A stretch of DNA of 64,000 bases from Symbiodinium natans (Eukaryota; Sar; Dinophyceae; Suessiales; Symbiodiniaceae): positions 27,501 through 91,500 of the forward strand of contig CAJNDS010000652.1 in NCBI GenBank assembly GCA_905221605.1. The letters run 5' to 3'. A program made the translations under genes and the position numbers. Below are positions 11,337 to 21,185 of the stretch, one piece after another. The notes below the pieces were generated by a model that was not told the origin of the DNA, made no database searches, and worked only from the letters and a program-made list of their open reading frames with translations. Position 1 is the stretch's first letter. The number at the start of each line of letters is the position of its first letter.

Positions 11337-12045
11337 GTTTGGTGTAGCAGTGAGAACAGTAAGTAAGACACCCCCCAAAGCCTTTGCGGAAATGTTTAGC
11401 AGACGGTGGCCTCCCAAGTGCCTTTTGCAGGTCTCTGACGATGCCAGGCACGGTGTTGCGCGGTGTGTTATCCGTATAGCAACTTGCTCAGACCCCCGAA
11501 CTTGCCCGGGTGTAGGCATTGAAAAGGGTGACTTTGATGTTTATTCTCCACCCTCGTTGCCTTTTGTTCACGGCCTGCGTTCTAACCGGACTGGAAATCG
11601 CAAATCTGCAGCCCTGACTCGTGCATCTCCTGAAGCGTATTCACCCCGCACAGCTTACACCTGGAGGCCAGTGCCTGGAAGCTACGGCCGGGCAGAAGGG
11701 GCTCCAAGGAGTCACATGCGCCCAAGAGGCTGAGGCAGAGTCTTGGCCGCGGAGTGTTCCTTTGTCGCGGCATGAGAAAGTTCCAGTGTCACACGTCCTT
11801 TTTCTACCCTCGCCCAATTGCCTGCAGTCACTTGAGGCCCGGGGCGCACGTTTCGTTTCCCCGAATCAGTGCTTAACGTTCTTGCTTGCGGTTTGGGTGC
11901 CGGCACGTGTCTTTAAAAGCGAAGATCAGCCATTTTCTGGCAGAGCTCAAAGTCATGTTGGGATGCAGCTGGAGGCATAGATGTTTGCTGTTTCCTGGCT
12001 TCTTCGTTTGCTTACGGTTGAGTAAGGCGTGCGCTATCGGGCCCC
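11337..12045. other. No recognisable gene
   Basis: Overlapping short ORFs, up to 132 codons, are present in several frames. None shows a domain motif or consistent edges. I see nothing further. Confidence 0.3.
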
Positions 12046-12111
12046 GTTTTTTTTTGCTTAGCCCTGGCTGTAAGGGTTTCCACAGCCACGGTTAATTTGT
12101 ACAAGAGGCAG

Positions 12112-12350
12112 ACCGCCAGACGGTCGGACGGTCAGACGGTCGGACGGTCAGACGGTCGGATGGTCAGACGGTCGGACGGTCAGACGATCGCACGGTCAGA
12201 CGTTCGGACGGTCAGACGGTCGGACGGTCAGAGTCGCACGGTCAGACGCTCGGACGGTCAGATGCTTGGACGGTCAGACGGTCGAACGGTCAGATGGTCG
12301 AACAGTCAGCTGCTTAGGCGGGTCAGATGGTCGCGCGGTCAAAGCATCTG
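12112..12350. repeat. Octamer/16-mer minisatellite (CAGACGGTCGGACGGT)n
   Basis: Alternating 8-mers CAGACGGT and CGGACGGT repeat almost without interruption for about 240 bp, decaying toward the right (GATGGTCA, GCTCGGAC variants). The plus frame gives a Ser/Asp/Gly/Arg repeat (RSDGQTV-like), but all frames are repetitive, so this is a minisatellite rather than a gene. Confidence 0.85.
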
Positions 12351-12715
12351 AGACTTCTTTGAAACCCATCATGCGGGCACTATGTTTGCAAATGGGGGGG
12401 CGGGGGGCGCTCCCCCCCAACCCCCCCGCTGTTTTAATCCGTGCAAGCTTTGTTTCAAAGCACATGAATCGCTTTGACACCCTCCGCTTTTAAAGCTGTG
12501 AAACCCAGCACGCGAGCATTGAGTTTCGCCCTGTTTTCCCCGTTCTTCCGCGGCAAGCTTGTTTCAAAGCATACGAACGGTTCCAAAGCATACGAACGAT
12601 TGAAACTCAGGATGCGAGCATTGTGTTTGCCAATGGGGGGGGCTGCGCCCCCCCCCAACCCCCCCCCGCTTCCCCCCCAACCCCCCGTCTTTATAAGCCA
12701 TGCAAGCTCAAAATA
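12351..12715. repeat. Poly-G/poly-C hairpin repeat family, cluster 1a
   Basis: Units contain, in order: a CGTGCAAGCTT-like word, GTTTCAAAGCA, a variable word such as TATGAATC, TTTGAAACCCATCATG, CGAGCATTG, TGTTTGCAAATG, a run of G, a short CTGCG-type loop, a run of C, and CCCCGCTTTT. The G run and C run flank a 3-6-nt loop and would make a strong hairpin. The same unit recurs at 12.9-13.57 kb and 30.38-30.78 kb. Confidence 0.75.
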
Positions 12716-12899
12716 GTGTGAGTCCTAAGAAAAAATGGAGGGAATGGAGGTTTGCATAGGAAAAACCAAGAAATTGCACCAATTCCCATGAAAATATAGA
12801 GGGAATGGAGATTTTCCTAGGAAAGCCAAGAAAACCGACCAAAACAAGGTTCAATTCAGCACAAAAAAAGAACTCCCAAAAAATGTTCCACCCTTAAAC

Positions 12900-13570
12900 C
12901 TTTTTGGAGTCGTGCAAAGCCTGCTTCACAAAGCATAAGCAGCGGTTGGCTTACTGGTTCTCGGTTTCATTCCGTAGATTTTTCCACAAAGCATATGAGT
13001 CATTTGAAACCCATCATGAGAGCAGCAGGGGAAGGGGGGGGGGGGCTGCGACCCCTTAACCCGCCCCCCCCCCCCCCCCCCCCCGCTTTTTGAAGCCCTG
13101 GCCTCCCTCAACCCCCCTGCCGCTTGAAGCCGTGCAAGCTTTCTTCGCAAGGCATATGAGTCTTTTTGAAACCCATCATGTGAGCATTGTATGTGCAAAT
13201 GGGGGTCGCCCCCCAGCCCCTCGGCTTATGAAAGTACGGTGCAACCAGAAGCTTTCCATGGGGGGGGGGGGGGGGGGGGGCTGTAACCCCCCCAATGCCG
13301 CTCGCCCCGCTTTTTTGTTTAAGCCGTGCAAGAGCCGCACAAGCTTGCTTCACTAAGCCGCTGAGCATATTATGAGTCTTTTTGAAACCCATCATCATGC
13401 GAGCATGCTTTTTGCAAATAGCCCCCCCCCCCAATCCCCCACTTGTTTTAGCTGCGCAAACTTGCCTCACAAAGCACACGGGTCTTTTCAAAGCCCATCA
13501 TGAGAGCATTGTGTGCGAAAATGGGGGGGGGGGGCTGCGGCCCCCCAGCTCGCATAAGGCATGGACGTTC
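12900..13570. repeat. Poly-G/poly-C hairpin repeat family, cluster 1b
   Basis: At least four further copies of the unit described at 12,351. Their G/C hairpins lie near 13,035-13,084, 13,200-13,220, 13,260-13,292 and 13,523-13,548. Homopolymer lengths differ between copies, which points to replication slippage. Assembly of such runs is error-prone. Confidence 0.75.
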
Positions 13571-13597
13571 GTCACAGAGGGCCTGAGTCACAAACTC

Positions 13598-13835
13598 CCG
13601 CAGCCACGGCTAAGCAAAAAAAAACGCTCCTGCGAAGGCCGGCGGTGTTTGTTTTTTGCTTAGCCCTATAGCTGCAAGGGAGCCCCACAGCCACGGCTAA
13701 GCAAAAACAAAACGCTCCTGCCAAGGCCGGCGGTGTTTGTTTTTTGATCAGCCCTGGCCGAGAGAGACAGCCACGGCTAAGCAAAAAGTACCACGAACAC
13801 TTGCACAGCCACGGCTAAGCAAAAAAACGCTTCCG
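13598..13835. repeat. CCACGGCTAAGCAAAAA inverted/tandem repeats
   Basis: The word CCACGGCTAAGCAAAAA occurs at about 13,603, 13,692, 13,770 and 13,810. Its complement, TTTTTTGCTTAGCCCT, lies near 13,652, and a decayed one (TTTTTTGATCAGCCCT) near 13,739. A GGCCGGCGGTGTTTG spacer also repeats. A related piece (TTTTTGCTTAGCCCTGGCTG) lies upstream at about 12,052. The units can form hairpins of about 15 bp. Confidence 0.7.
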
Positions 13836-15847
13836 CCGTGCACTATCGTTTCCTTTCATGTCCAACCTTGTGCAACGTGCGTGGTGCATGGCCAGCGGTC
13901 GGGCTTTTCTGTTGGCACTGCGAACTATGCGTCTGCCATTAGGGATCAAAGCTGAGGTCTTGCGTTAGCCTTTTGCAACCTCAAACCTTGTGAGAGGGTT
14001 GTAAGGCAACCCTGTGTGAGATTCCTGTTCTTTCATTGCACATACGTGTAAGACTCGTGTAAGCTTTACCGTAAAGTCTGGGAAACTGTGCTACCAGCGT
14101 CCCCAAAGCAGGGACCCAGACTCCCAAAGACCTCCGAATGAGGGCCAGATGCTGTCAGCAGATGAGTTGGGGGAGCTGCTCTGGAACGAGCTGCCCGGAT
14201 AAATGGAAGTGGATTGGTCAGAAAGCTCAATCAGAACACAGTCTCATGATGTTGAAAGATCAGTTGCGTTCACCTGCGTGCCCGGCAAAAGCACTGAGAG
14301 GTTGTACAAGGTTTTTTTTTTCACTTGGGGGGTTGAGCAAAGGATGTGCTGAGCCATCATGAAGAGTATACATTTGAGTGCATATAGGGTAGGACACAGA
14401 GCCTCTCTTGATGAGTGTCTTGGCAATTTTGTTTTCCTAGGCCCCAACTACAGGCAGAGAGGGAGGTCGAAGCCACCGCTTCGCAGAAACCTACAAGAAA
14501 GCAAAAAAACAGATGGAGCTAAGCAGCTAGATTGGCAGCTAGATGCTACTTCCCAAGCTCGCATGTCGGCGAGAGAAGATCAGAGCCGGACCAGAGCAAA
14601 ATCGTGGCAACTACACTGTTCAGCCCAACTTGCAAGAGGCTTCCCCGCCATTCCCAACCATACCAGCTAACTGCTGGCCCTTAGATCCTGAGGTTCAAGG
14701 CGAGCGCCAACATTCCCTCCAGACAAGCGAAGCCTCTCCTCGACCGTGGTGTCTTCGCCGCAAGTTCGACTGGTTGGGGCGGTTCTTCTGGGCTGATTCA
14801 CGTTCGAGCTTTTGGGGGTCAACAGTGCGGGAGTTGAGGGGTTCAGATGCTCGGGCTTTGGAGTTTGGAGGCTGGATTCTGGATTCGAAAGCATTTTCGC
14901 CTCAACATAGTTATCATGTGCAAGCGTCCTGATGCCAGCACACCACAATCATCGCCTGAACGAGTTTGCACCACTCCAGCCTATCAGCAAGCGCGCCCCG
15001 GGATCGGCGAATATGATGAAAGAACTTGGTGAAGAAGAGGTCCTTATTTTCTTCATAACGACTTTCAGTGTACAAAACTTCGGGGTAAAACGATGAATCA
15101 AGAGACGCTGCAATCCTCAAATATTGCAATACATTGTGGTTCTCTGCCGGCCAGTCTCCTCAGCAAAATCCACAAGACTCGGTTGCATGAAGTTGAACCT
15201 AGAGGAATGGAAGGTTTACAAGTCGCCCTTCCAAGGAAACCCAGAATGCAGCCTGTCTCATTACGTTCCACAGTTCACTGTTCTCTCTTTCACACCAGAA
15301 ATTGCCGTCTGTTGCAAACATTCTCCTCAAGGCACCGGCCCCACGACGCTCCGCAGCTTCCAGCTAGACGCATCATGCGGCGAGCATGCCATGGTGCCCT
15401 GGCTTGGCTCACAAGAGTTCTGAAGGTTTTCTGAAGGTTGTCGTCCAACTTCCTCCTCCCTTCCTCCGTCCCCTCCTGCCCAGTAACAGCGTCTCTTTGG
15501 CTAGCCTTCCTATCCCAACCTGATCATGTACCGCCAGCCGGCACGTGAACCCCAGCTGGCTTTGAGGTGGTGACTTGAAGTCATGTTGTGTTCCCTGTTC
15601 CTATTCAGGATCTTTTGGAATCAGGCATATTCCGGCAAAAAAATCCCAGATCTCATGTTATTGTTGCTTTGCTGGGCCTCGTCCAGGGCTCAGCTCATCT
15701 GGGACAGTGGTGGAGCCCAACAGTGCGACAGCCCCTAATTCCCATAATTGACGTTATTTGCTTCGTGTTACCAATCTGAAGCCCTTCCTGAAAGCACCGG
15801 ACCTCAGTGGGGGAGCCCAGGCGTCAATTGACCTCAGCCACACCCCC
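13836..15847. other. No recognisable gene
   Basis: Short ORFs only. The frame from 15,124 to 15,423 (99 codons) reads smoothly (LGCMKLNLEEWKVYKSPFQG) but shows no family motif I can name. It could be an unrecognised exon. Confidence 0.3.
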
Positions 15848-15934
15848 AACTCGCTCGGAATGCGACTTGTCGATTCTTGTTTTGTGTGGAGCAAGACGCC
15901 GGATGACCAGTAGAACTTTGGTGGCTATTCATGA
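15848..15934 (+). pseudogene. Possible decayed ricin-B-type half-repeat with in-frame TAG
   Basis: The frame reads MRLVDSCFVWSKTPDDQ, then a TAG at 15,911-15,913 in place of the residue after Gln, then NFGGYS and TGA. The order resembles strand-Cys-DDQxNF of the other lectin half-repeats. The stop inside the QxF motif suggests a dead exon, if it ever was one. Confidence 0.25.
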
Positions 15935-17719
15935 CAGTTCATGAGGTAGGTTCACAGAACCGAGGTGTTTCGTGGGCCAAGGGGCGAAAGCAGAAACCCC
16001 TGCTAAACACCCTGGCCCATGAGGTCTGCGACCTGCACAGCTGCCTCCACCTATGGCGATGCGGTGCATCACGCCGCGGGGGCTTAAGATTCTAGATTCA
16101 CAAGGCCCAAGGCCTTATGATGGGACTTCCATTCCCCCTTTTGCCACCTTAACTCTGGTTGGAGGACGCACGTAACCCTCAGAAGGGTTCGTCGGGCAAG
16201 GGTTAACCGCGCGTTGTGCTCCGGTTTCGTGCGCTCGACGCAAAAAGTTCACAGAGGATAGGTCACACAACAGCAACTTGGGCCAACGAATGCTGGAAGA
16301 GAGATGCTTTGAAGACAGTTGGTCTCAAAGTCGTGCCATTGCACAAAATGCTTTGAGCAATCCCCTGCCTCCCAATAAAGGTGCCCTGCATGGCTCGGGC
16401 CAACTGGGGTTGGTGTCCGGGAGGAGGCAGTGGAGAAGTGCAATGGGGGAAATCGTGTGCAGCGTTTGTCCTCCTTGTGGACCAACAACCTCCACAATGT
16501 TTTCGTCGGCCTGGCAAGGCGGCAGTGCGCGTCCTGGCTTGCAAAAACAGCCAACGTCTGCAGAAGTCGTCACAAGCTGCAGCACCGCAGGCATGACTGC
16601 TAGAAAGGCTTTGCCAAAACTGAGAGTTTGCATGGTGACTGCGACCAGCATGGTTATCAATGCTTGGCATGCTGCTGAACAATTCTGGATTTTTCGCACA
16701 GTATCTACACACATAAGGAAGAGTTCGTCTCAATCGAATATTCCTAACAAACGAAGTATACACTAACTATATCTACAAAACGAACGGAGAGTCCTTCTCG
16801 GCTTCAGGCATTCCAATGACAAGAAGTTGTTCGGGCAACTTCTGCAATATGATTGAAACAGAGCAACCAACAACAAAAAAACAAAACCTGTAGAACATGT
16901 GCTTGGGGCGAGGTTGGAACCAGCCTTTTCGAATGTCATCGTGTCTTTTTCTTCCAGAGTCATGCTGCAATCCAATCGGGGAGTCTACTCTGAAACTCCG
17001 CTCTGAATGCGCTTGTACAGAAGCAGGTAAGCAACGATTCCATCTTGGGCTCTCTGCCGGCTTGTGTCTTACGGATGCAAGTGTGATGCTCCTCGGAGAC
17101 TTTGGGGCCTTTGGAGGGCTCGTGATGGGTGAGGCTGTCTAAACCTTCGGCCCCATGAAGAGTCGCAGGCCCTGAGCCTTGAAAGGAGTGGCCATGGCTT
17201 CGAAGTCACAGAATACTGAAGCCCTGACCTCTCAGCGGAGTGCAGACTCTGGTGCAGATGTCCAATCAATGAAATTCGACTCGAAGGAGCTCACCGAAAG
17301 GCAGAATTTTTGCGACAAGTGATACAGCCGACTGAAAAGTGCGACCGGCAAGCCTAGGAGAAGCGTTGATTTAGCTCCCCGTGGGCATTGGCAAAGCACA
17401 GCCCTGGATGCGCTATGATGCGTGTTCCAATTGGCGGTGACAGACCCGCATAATCCCGCATAGCTCATACGATCACGACCAACGTTTTGTCATGCCATGA
17501 CCGATCCGCGCGTGCGCTAAGCGGTTGGTCGTGGCACGGTTGGGGTTGGAATTGGTGGAGTTGGTGGGAGCACACATGTTCCAGGCGGGCGAGTACACAG
17601 GCGGGTGTAGTGCCTCAGGTGCAGGAAGAGCAGTCCGTCCTGGATCCTGACCTCAAGGGTTTGCCTCTTCAGCCCTGCGGAAGCCTCCATGTTCCTCAAA
17701 GCCAGCTCCCAATTGTGAG
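15935..17719. other. No recognisable gene
   Basis: Overlapping open frames at 16,249-16,766 on both strands are not resolvable into a product. A plus-frame WNQPFRMS at about 16,909-16,932 recalls the QxF motif but has no supporting context. Confidence 0.3.
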
Positions 17720-17777
17720 GGTGGTGCAAACAGACAAACCTAAGAAATGCTTGGAAAGAAGCCTCACTGAACCCCAA
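17720..17777 (+). CDS. Possible ricin-B-type half-repeat, exon fragment
   Basis: The frame reads VRVVQTDKPKKCLERSLTEP. V-R-x-6-K-K-C-L-E resembles the GKCLD half-repeat. AG occurs at 17,718-17,719 and GT at 17,778-17,779. The evidence rests on one short motif. Confidence 0.3.
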
Positions 17778-17905
17778 GTGTGTTTGTCTGTGGGTCCGTG
17801 GGTCCGTGGGTCAAACCTGGCTCTCTCTGGGCCTTTCTGGGTCTGTCTGGGTCTCTCTGTGTCTTTCTGGATCTGTCTGGGTCTGCGTCTTTGGGTCTGT
17901 GGGGC
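17778..17905. repeat. Degenerate GGGTCTGTCT / GGGTCCGT simple repeat
   Basis: GGGTCCGT is repeated three times, then T/C/G-rich GGGTCTSTCT-type words run for about 90 bp. Confidence 0.6.
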
Positions 17906-18961
17906 CTGGGAAACCATATTCAAAACGTGCAGGAGGTTCCATTTTCAAGTGAAGGGACGTTTTTGCTCTGTATGCAGTTGGATTCGCCATATACCCTATG
18001 AAGCCTTCAAAGCCAGTTTCCTGAGGTTCAAGACTTCGACATTTGCAATACTGCGAAAATGTCCTCCAAGTTGGATAGGGAAACCTTACACAACACTCCA
18101 GACTACTCATAGCTCGTCATCATGATCCTTGCATACTCCCTGTGGAGTACCACCTTAGAGGGAAGGGTTTGACATGTTGCCAATCCCTTACGACAAAGCC
18201 TCAAACCCTCAAGCCCCCCCACAACCAAGCTCCAAACCCAGACCATCCCTGTCCCGGGCGCGGTCACGATTACCAGCGTGAGCGAAGGAACCTGCATGAG
18301 CACCTTCGGAGATCCTTAAAGGTTTAAGGATCGAGGGCCAAGGCTTCAAGTCTGAGCAGGCTTCAGTGGCTCTGTGTTGCCGGTCCGTTGTTGATGATGC
18401 AGTAGCTCGATACCATTAGCTTTCTTGGGCAATCCAAAACATCATCACGGGGTGCTGGTGATGATCATCATTGTGCGTGCGGACATGCACGCTGACATGC
18501 TCGAAGGAAACTATCTATCGGCACCAAGAAAAACCCTCCATACGCCCCGCCAAACCCTAAGCCCTTAAAGCCCTGGCGACCGTAAGAAAGGTTTAGCCTC
18601 GTTCTTTCCTTGAAACATTCCAAAGGCTTCGCAGTGAGAGATACGGCCTTTTTGGGTGTCGGTCAGGTTGGTGCCGGTTACAGTTCCACAGAAGGTAGGC
18701 GGTTGCTACAAGACTCTTGCCGACATCTTGTGCAATGTTAATTGTAAACGCTTTGCGGGTGCCGACTCGGCAGCCCGGCCGCTAAACAATTTAAGCCAAA
18801 GGACCTGCACGTCAGCTCACAATTTCCCGTCCGCACTGCCGGGCTGCAGATGCGGAATGCCTGCGGGTGCAGGATAAAGCCAGAGAGCATCCGACCCGAA
18901 AACGCGAAAATTCAGAACTCTGAGCCGTAACGTCCCCTAAAGCCAGATCAATTGCAACTAG
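17906..18961. other. No recognisable gene
   Basis: No domain-bearing frame is seen. Probably intron sequence ahead of the lectin exons at 18.96 and 19.33 kb. Confidence 0.3.
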
Positions 18962-19035
18962 GCATCCACCACATCACTCCGTGGCTCCTCATCTTGAAGT
19001 CCAACCGTTTTTGCCTGGACGCCTCCCATAAGGCC
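18962..19035 (+). CDS. Ricin-B-type half-repeat, exon fragment
   Basis: After CTAG (18,958-18,961) the frame reads IHHITPWLLILKSNRFCLDA. L-K-S-N-R-F-C-L-D-A matches the first strand of a ricin-B repeat and precedes the terminal exon by about 300 bp. The 3' edge is not defined. Confidence 0.45.
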
Positions 19036-19138
19036 GGAAGGCCGCGCGGCTGAGGGGCCCAAGGTTGGATTCGTCTGGATTTGGAGATGCCATGCCTTAG
19101 TTTCCTCCGTTTGATTTCTCGTACTCGTGCTCCCACTT

Positions 19139-19142
19139 GTTG

Positions 19143-19200
<58 letters not shown>
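19139..19200. repeat. (CTG)n trinucleotide microsatellite
   Basis: About 20 CTG/TGC units lie in the presumed intron directly upstream of the terminal lectin exon. The minus strand is CAG. Such tracts vary in length between individuals. Confidence 0.95.
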
Positions 19201-19328
19201 AACGACACATCCCGCTTTGTGACCATGAGCAATGAGCAAGGCAAGCAGCTTAACGAATGCCGGAACTGAAGTTCGTACTTGTTGGCCTCTGGGGTGTTCC
19301 CACTGTGTTCCACTGTGTTCCACTCCAG

Positions 19329-19649
19329 CTGCCGAGGAATGTCCACATGCACAAAGACTGCCACGAGCTCCCTAATCAGCGGTGGTACATGCTGGATGGC
19401 AACCTCGTGAACCTTCAAGATGGCAAGTGCTTGGACTACAACCTTGAGACGAACAATGTGTACATGCAAGAGTGCCACGACGGACGAAACCAGAAGTGGT
19501 ATTTTGAAGATGACACTGCATACATTCGTACTGAGGAGGACCACAAATGCTTGAGTATGGAACTGAATGGGCATACGGATAATATCAACGTTATCATGAC
19601 CGACTGCGCAGACGTGGACTTTCGGAAGTTTGAGTTTCGGCTGCAGTAG
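19329..19649 (+). CDS. Ricin-B-type lectin, terminal exon with stop
   Basis: A pyrimidine-rich run ending in CTCCAG (19,323-19,328) precedes an in-phase frame of 106 codons ending in TAG (19,647-19,649). It holds a series of trefoil motifs: NVHMHKDCHELPNQRWYM; then GNLVNLQDGKCLDYN; then NNVYMQECHDGRNQKWYF; then IRTEEDHKCLSME; and a final NVIMTDCADVDFRKFEF. This is nearly a full beta-trefoil, with QxW in the first two Cys-bearing halves and a diverged RKF in the last. A domain of this kind at the C-terminus usually binds sugars. The frame is also open upstream to 19,257, so the exact acceptor is uncertain. It is the best-supported host coding exon in the window. Confidence 0.75.
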   Translation: MPRNVHMHKDCHELPNQRWYMLDGNLVNLQDGKCLDYNLETNNVYMQECHDGRNQKWYFEDDTAYIRTEEDHKCLSMELNGHTDNINVIMTDCADVDFRKFEFRLQ

Positions 19650-20769
19650 GGCAGGGAAGCTTCAGTGCTTTTTAGTTCTGGCGCCGGAAATTTGCAATGA
19701 CATTGGTTGGTCAAAAATGGTTTGATATGCGCGTGTGAAGAAAGGCTTTCATCATGTCTTTAGGCCCACGCTCCAAGTACTTGCAAGGCTATGTAGCTCC
19801 GTTGCTGCTTTTTTAGGCAGGCATGTTCCATATCCAGCACGCACCGTTTGTGGCTGTCTCTCTAACGTGTGTTTAGCTTGTTTAGTGAGTGTCTGCAGTG
19901 CATACATTCGAAGGCAGGCATAGATTCAAACGCTGGCGTGCTGTCCCTGACTCCCTCTCCCTCTCCCTCTCTCTCTGTGATAGCGTCGTGTTCCATATGT
20001 CCAGGGCAGGGCGTGCAGCGACATTCCCATACTTCAGTTTGATCACAAAAGCTCCTACTCTCGGCTCCTGGGTCGCCATTCAAAACGAAGAGCTATTGCC
20101 TGTGGGTACTGTCAAACGTGCCATGCAACCTTGCCGTTTCGAGTACCCATGGTCCAACTGCTGACATCCGTAGCGATTTCTGTCTTTCCCACGGTCTGCG
20201 TCTTCGTCTCTCCGTCTCTGCCTATCTTTCGCTCTCATATGTGATGCTTGCACGTATGAAGTGATCTGATCAGGGCACGCTGCTAAATTTCAAAACTCAA
20301 GGGAAAAAAGGGTTGAGAAACATCGGTGCGGGAAAATAAGTTTCGCAGTAGGGGCCTAAAGTCGAGACCTTCGAATCATGGCTTTGTGCGATTTCCAGCT
20401 AAATAGCTCATCGACTTGCTCATGACGCTGGGAGGGGCTGCAATCCAACAGTCTTTCTCATGGGTGTACGCTGGCTCGCAAAACTATGGGGTCAAAAATC
20501 TTGGGGACATGTCGCGACTGCTGTGTATGTCCCATGTTGTTGAAGGAGCAAGCCGGACAAGCAACAACATAGTATATTTTGCTCCGAAGGTCCGAAAGCA
20601 GGGGTCCGTTCGAGGCACTATGGCATCACTATGGCCAATGTTTTGCAGTTTGATCTCTTTGCGATGTTTGGGGACACAGGATTGCAGGCATAGGGGACGA
20701 TAGCTCGGAATTCGTCTTACTGCTTCATGGGTGCGTGGTGGGCGGTGCACGGATGAGAGGCTAATGTAC
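19650..20769. other. 3' flank of the lectin gene; no further gene seen
   Basis: Contains a short (CTCCCT)n tract near 19,950-19,976. No canonical AATAAA signal lies close to the stop, which is normal for dinoflagellates. No coding island is recognised. Confidence 0.3.
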
Positions 20770-20772
20770 TAC

Positions 20773-21185
20773 GGCCTTAAAAAAAACTCGCAAAAACGAA
20801 ATTGTTAGGTGCATGTGTTCATTTTGATCCGGCCTGGCAAAACAAAAATTCCCGCCAGAATTTTTCTGAAAAAAGAATCCCGGGATTTTTTTTGAGCCGC
20901 TCTCGCATTCAGGAAAACAGCTCCAGAAACAAGAAATCCAGGCATACACGAAAAAAACTTGAAGAAAAACTCGCCTGACCCGGGACATTTTCTTCAGGAT
21001 TCCAGCCCCCAAGCGGGAATTTAAAGAAAAAAACCTGAGTTTCCTGAATGCGAGAGCGGCTCAAAAAGGAATTCCCGGGAATTTTTGCAAACAATTCTGG
21101 CGGGAATTTTTTTTTGCCGGGCCGGGTCAAAATGAACACATGCACCTAACAATTCTTTTTGCGAGCTGTTTTTTTAAAGAAAATT
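20773..21185. mobile_element. Foldback/MITE-like element with long terminal inverted repeats
   Basis: The left arm (about 20,777-20,920) and right arm (about 21,040-21,178) are inverted copies. Shared blocks in order include AACTCGCAAAAA/GCTCGCAAAAA, AATTGTTAGGTGCATGTG, TTCATTTTGA-CCGGCC-GGC, AATTCCCGCCAGAATT, TTCCCGGGA and TTTGAGCCGCTCTCGCATTC, then AGGAAA. Each arm is about 140 bp with small indels, and the loop is about 120 bp. There is no ORF, so it would be non-autonomous. No clear target-site duplication was found by eye. Confidence 0.8.

Noticed and set aside
16897-16935. WNQPFRMS as a lectin QxF motif
   Set aside because: No Cys strand at the expected distance and no clear splice edges.
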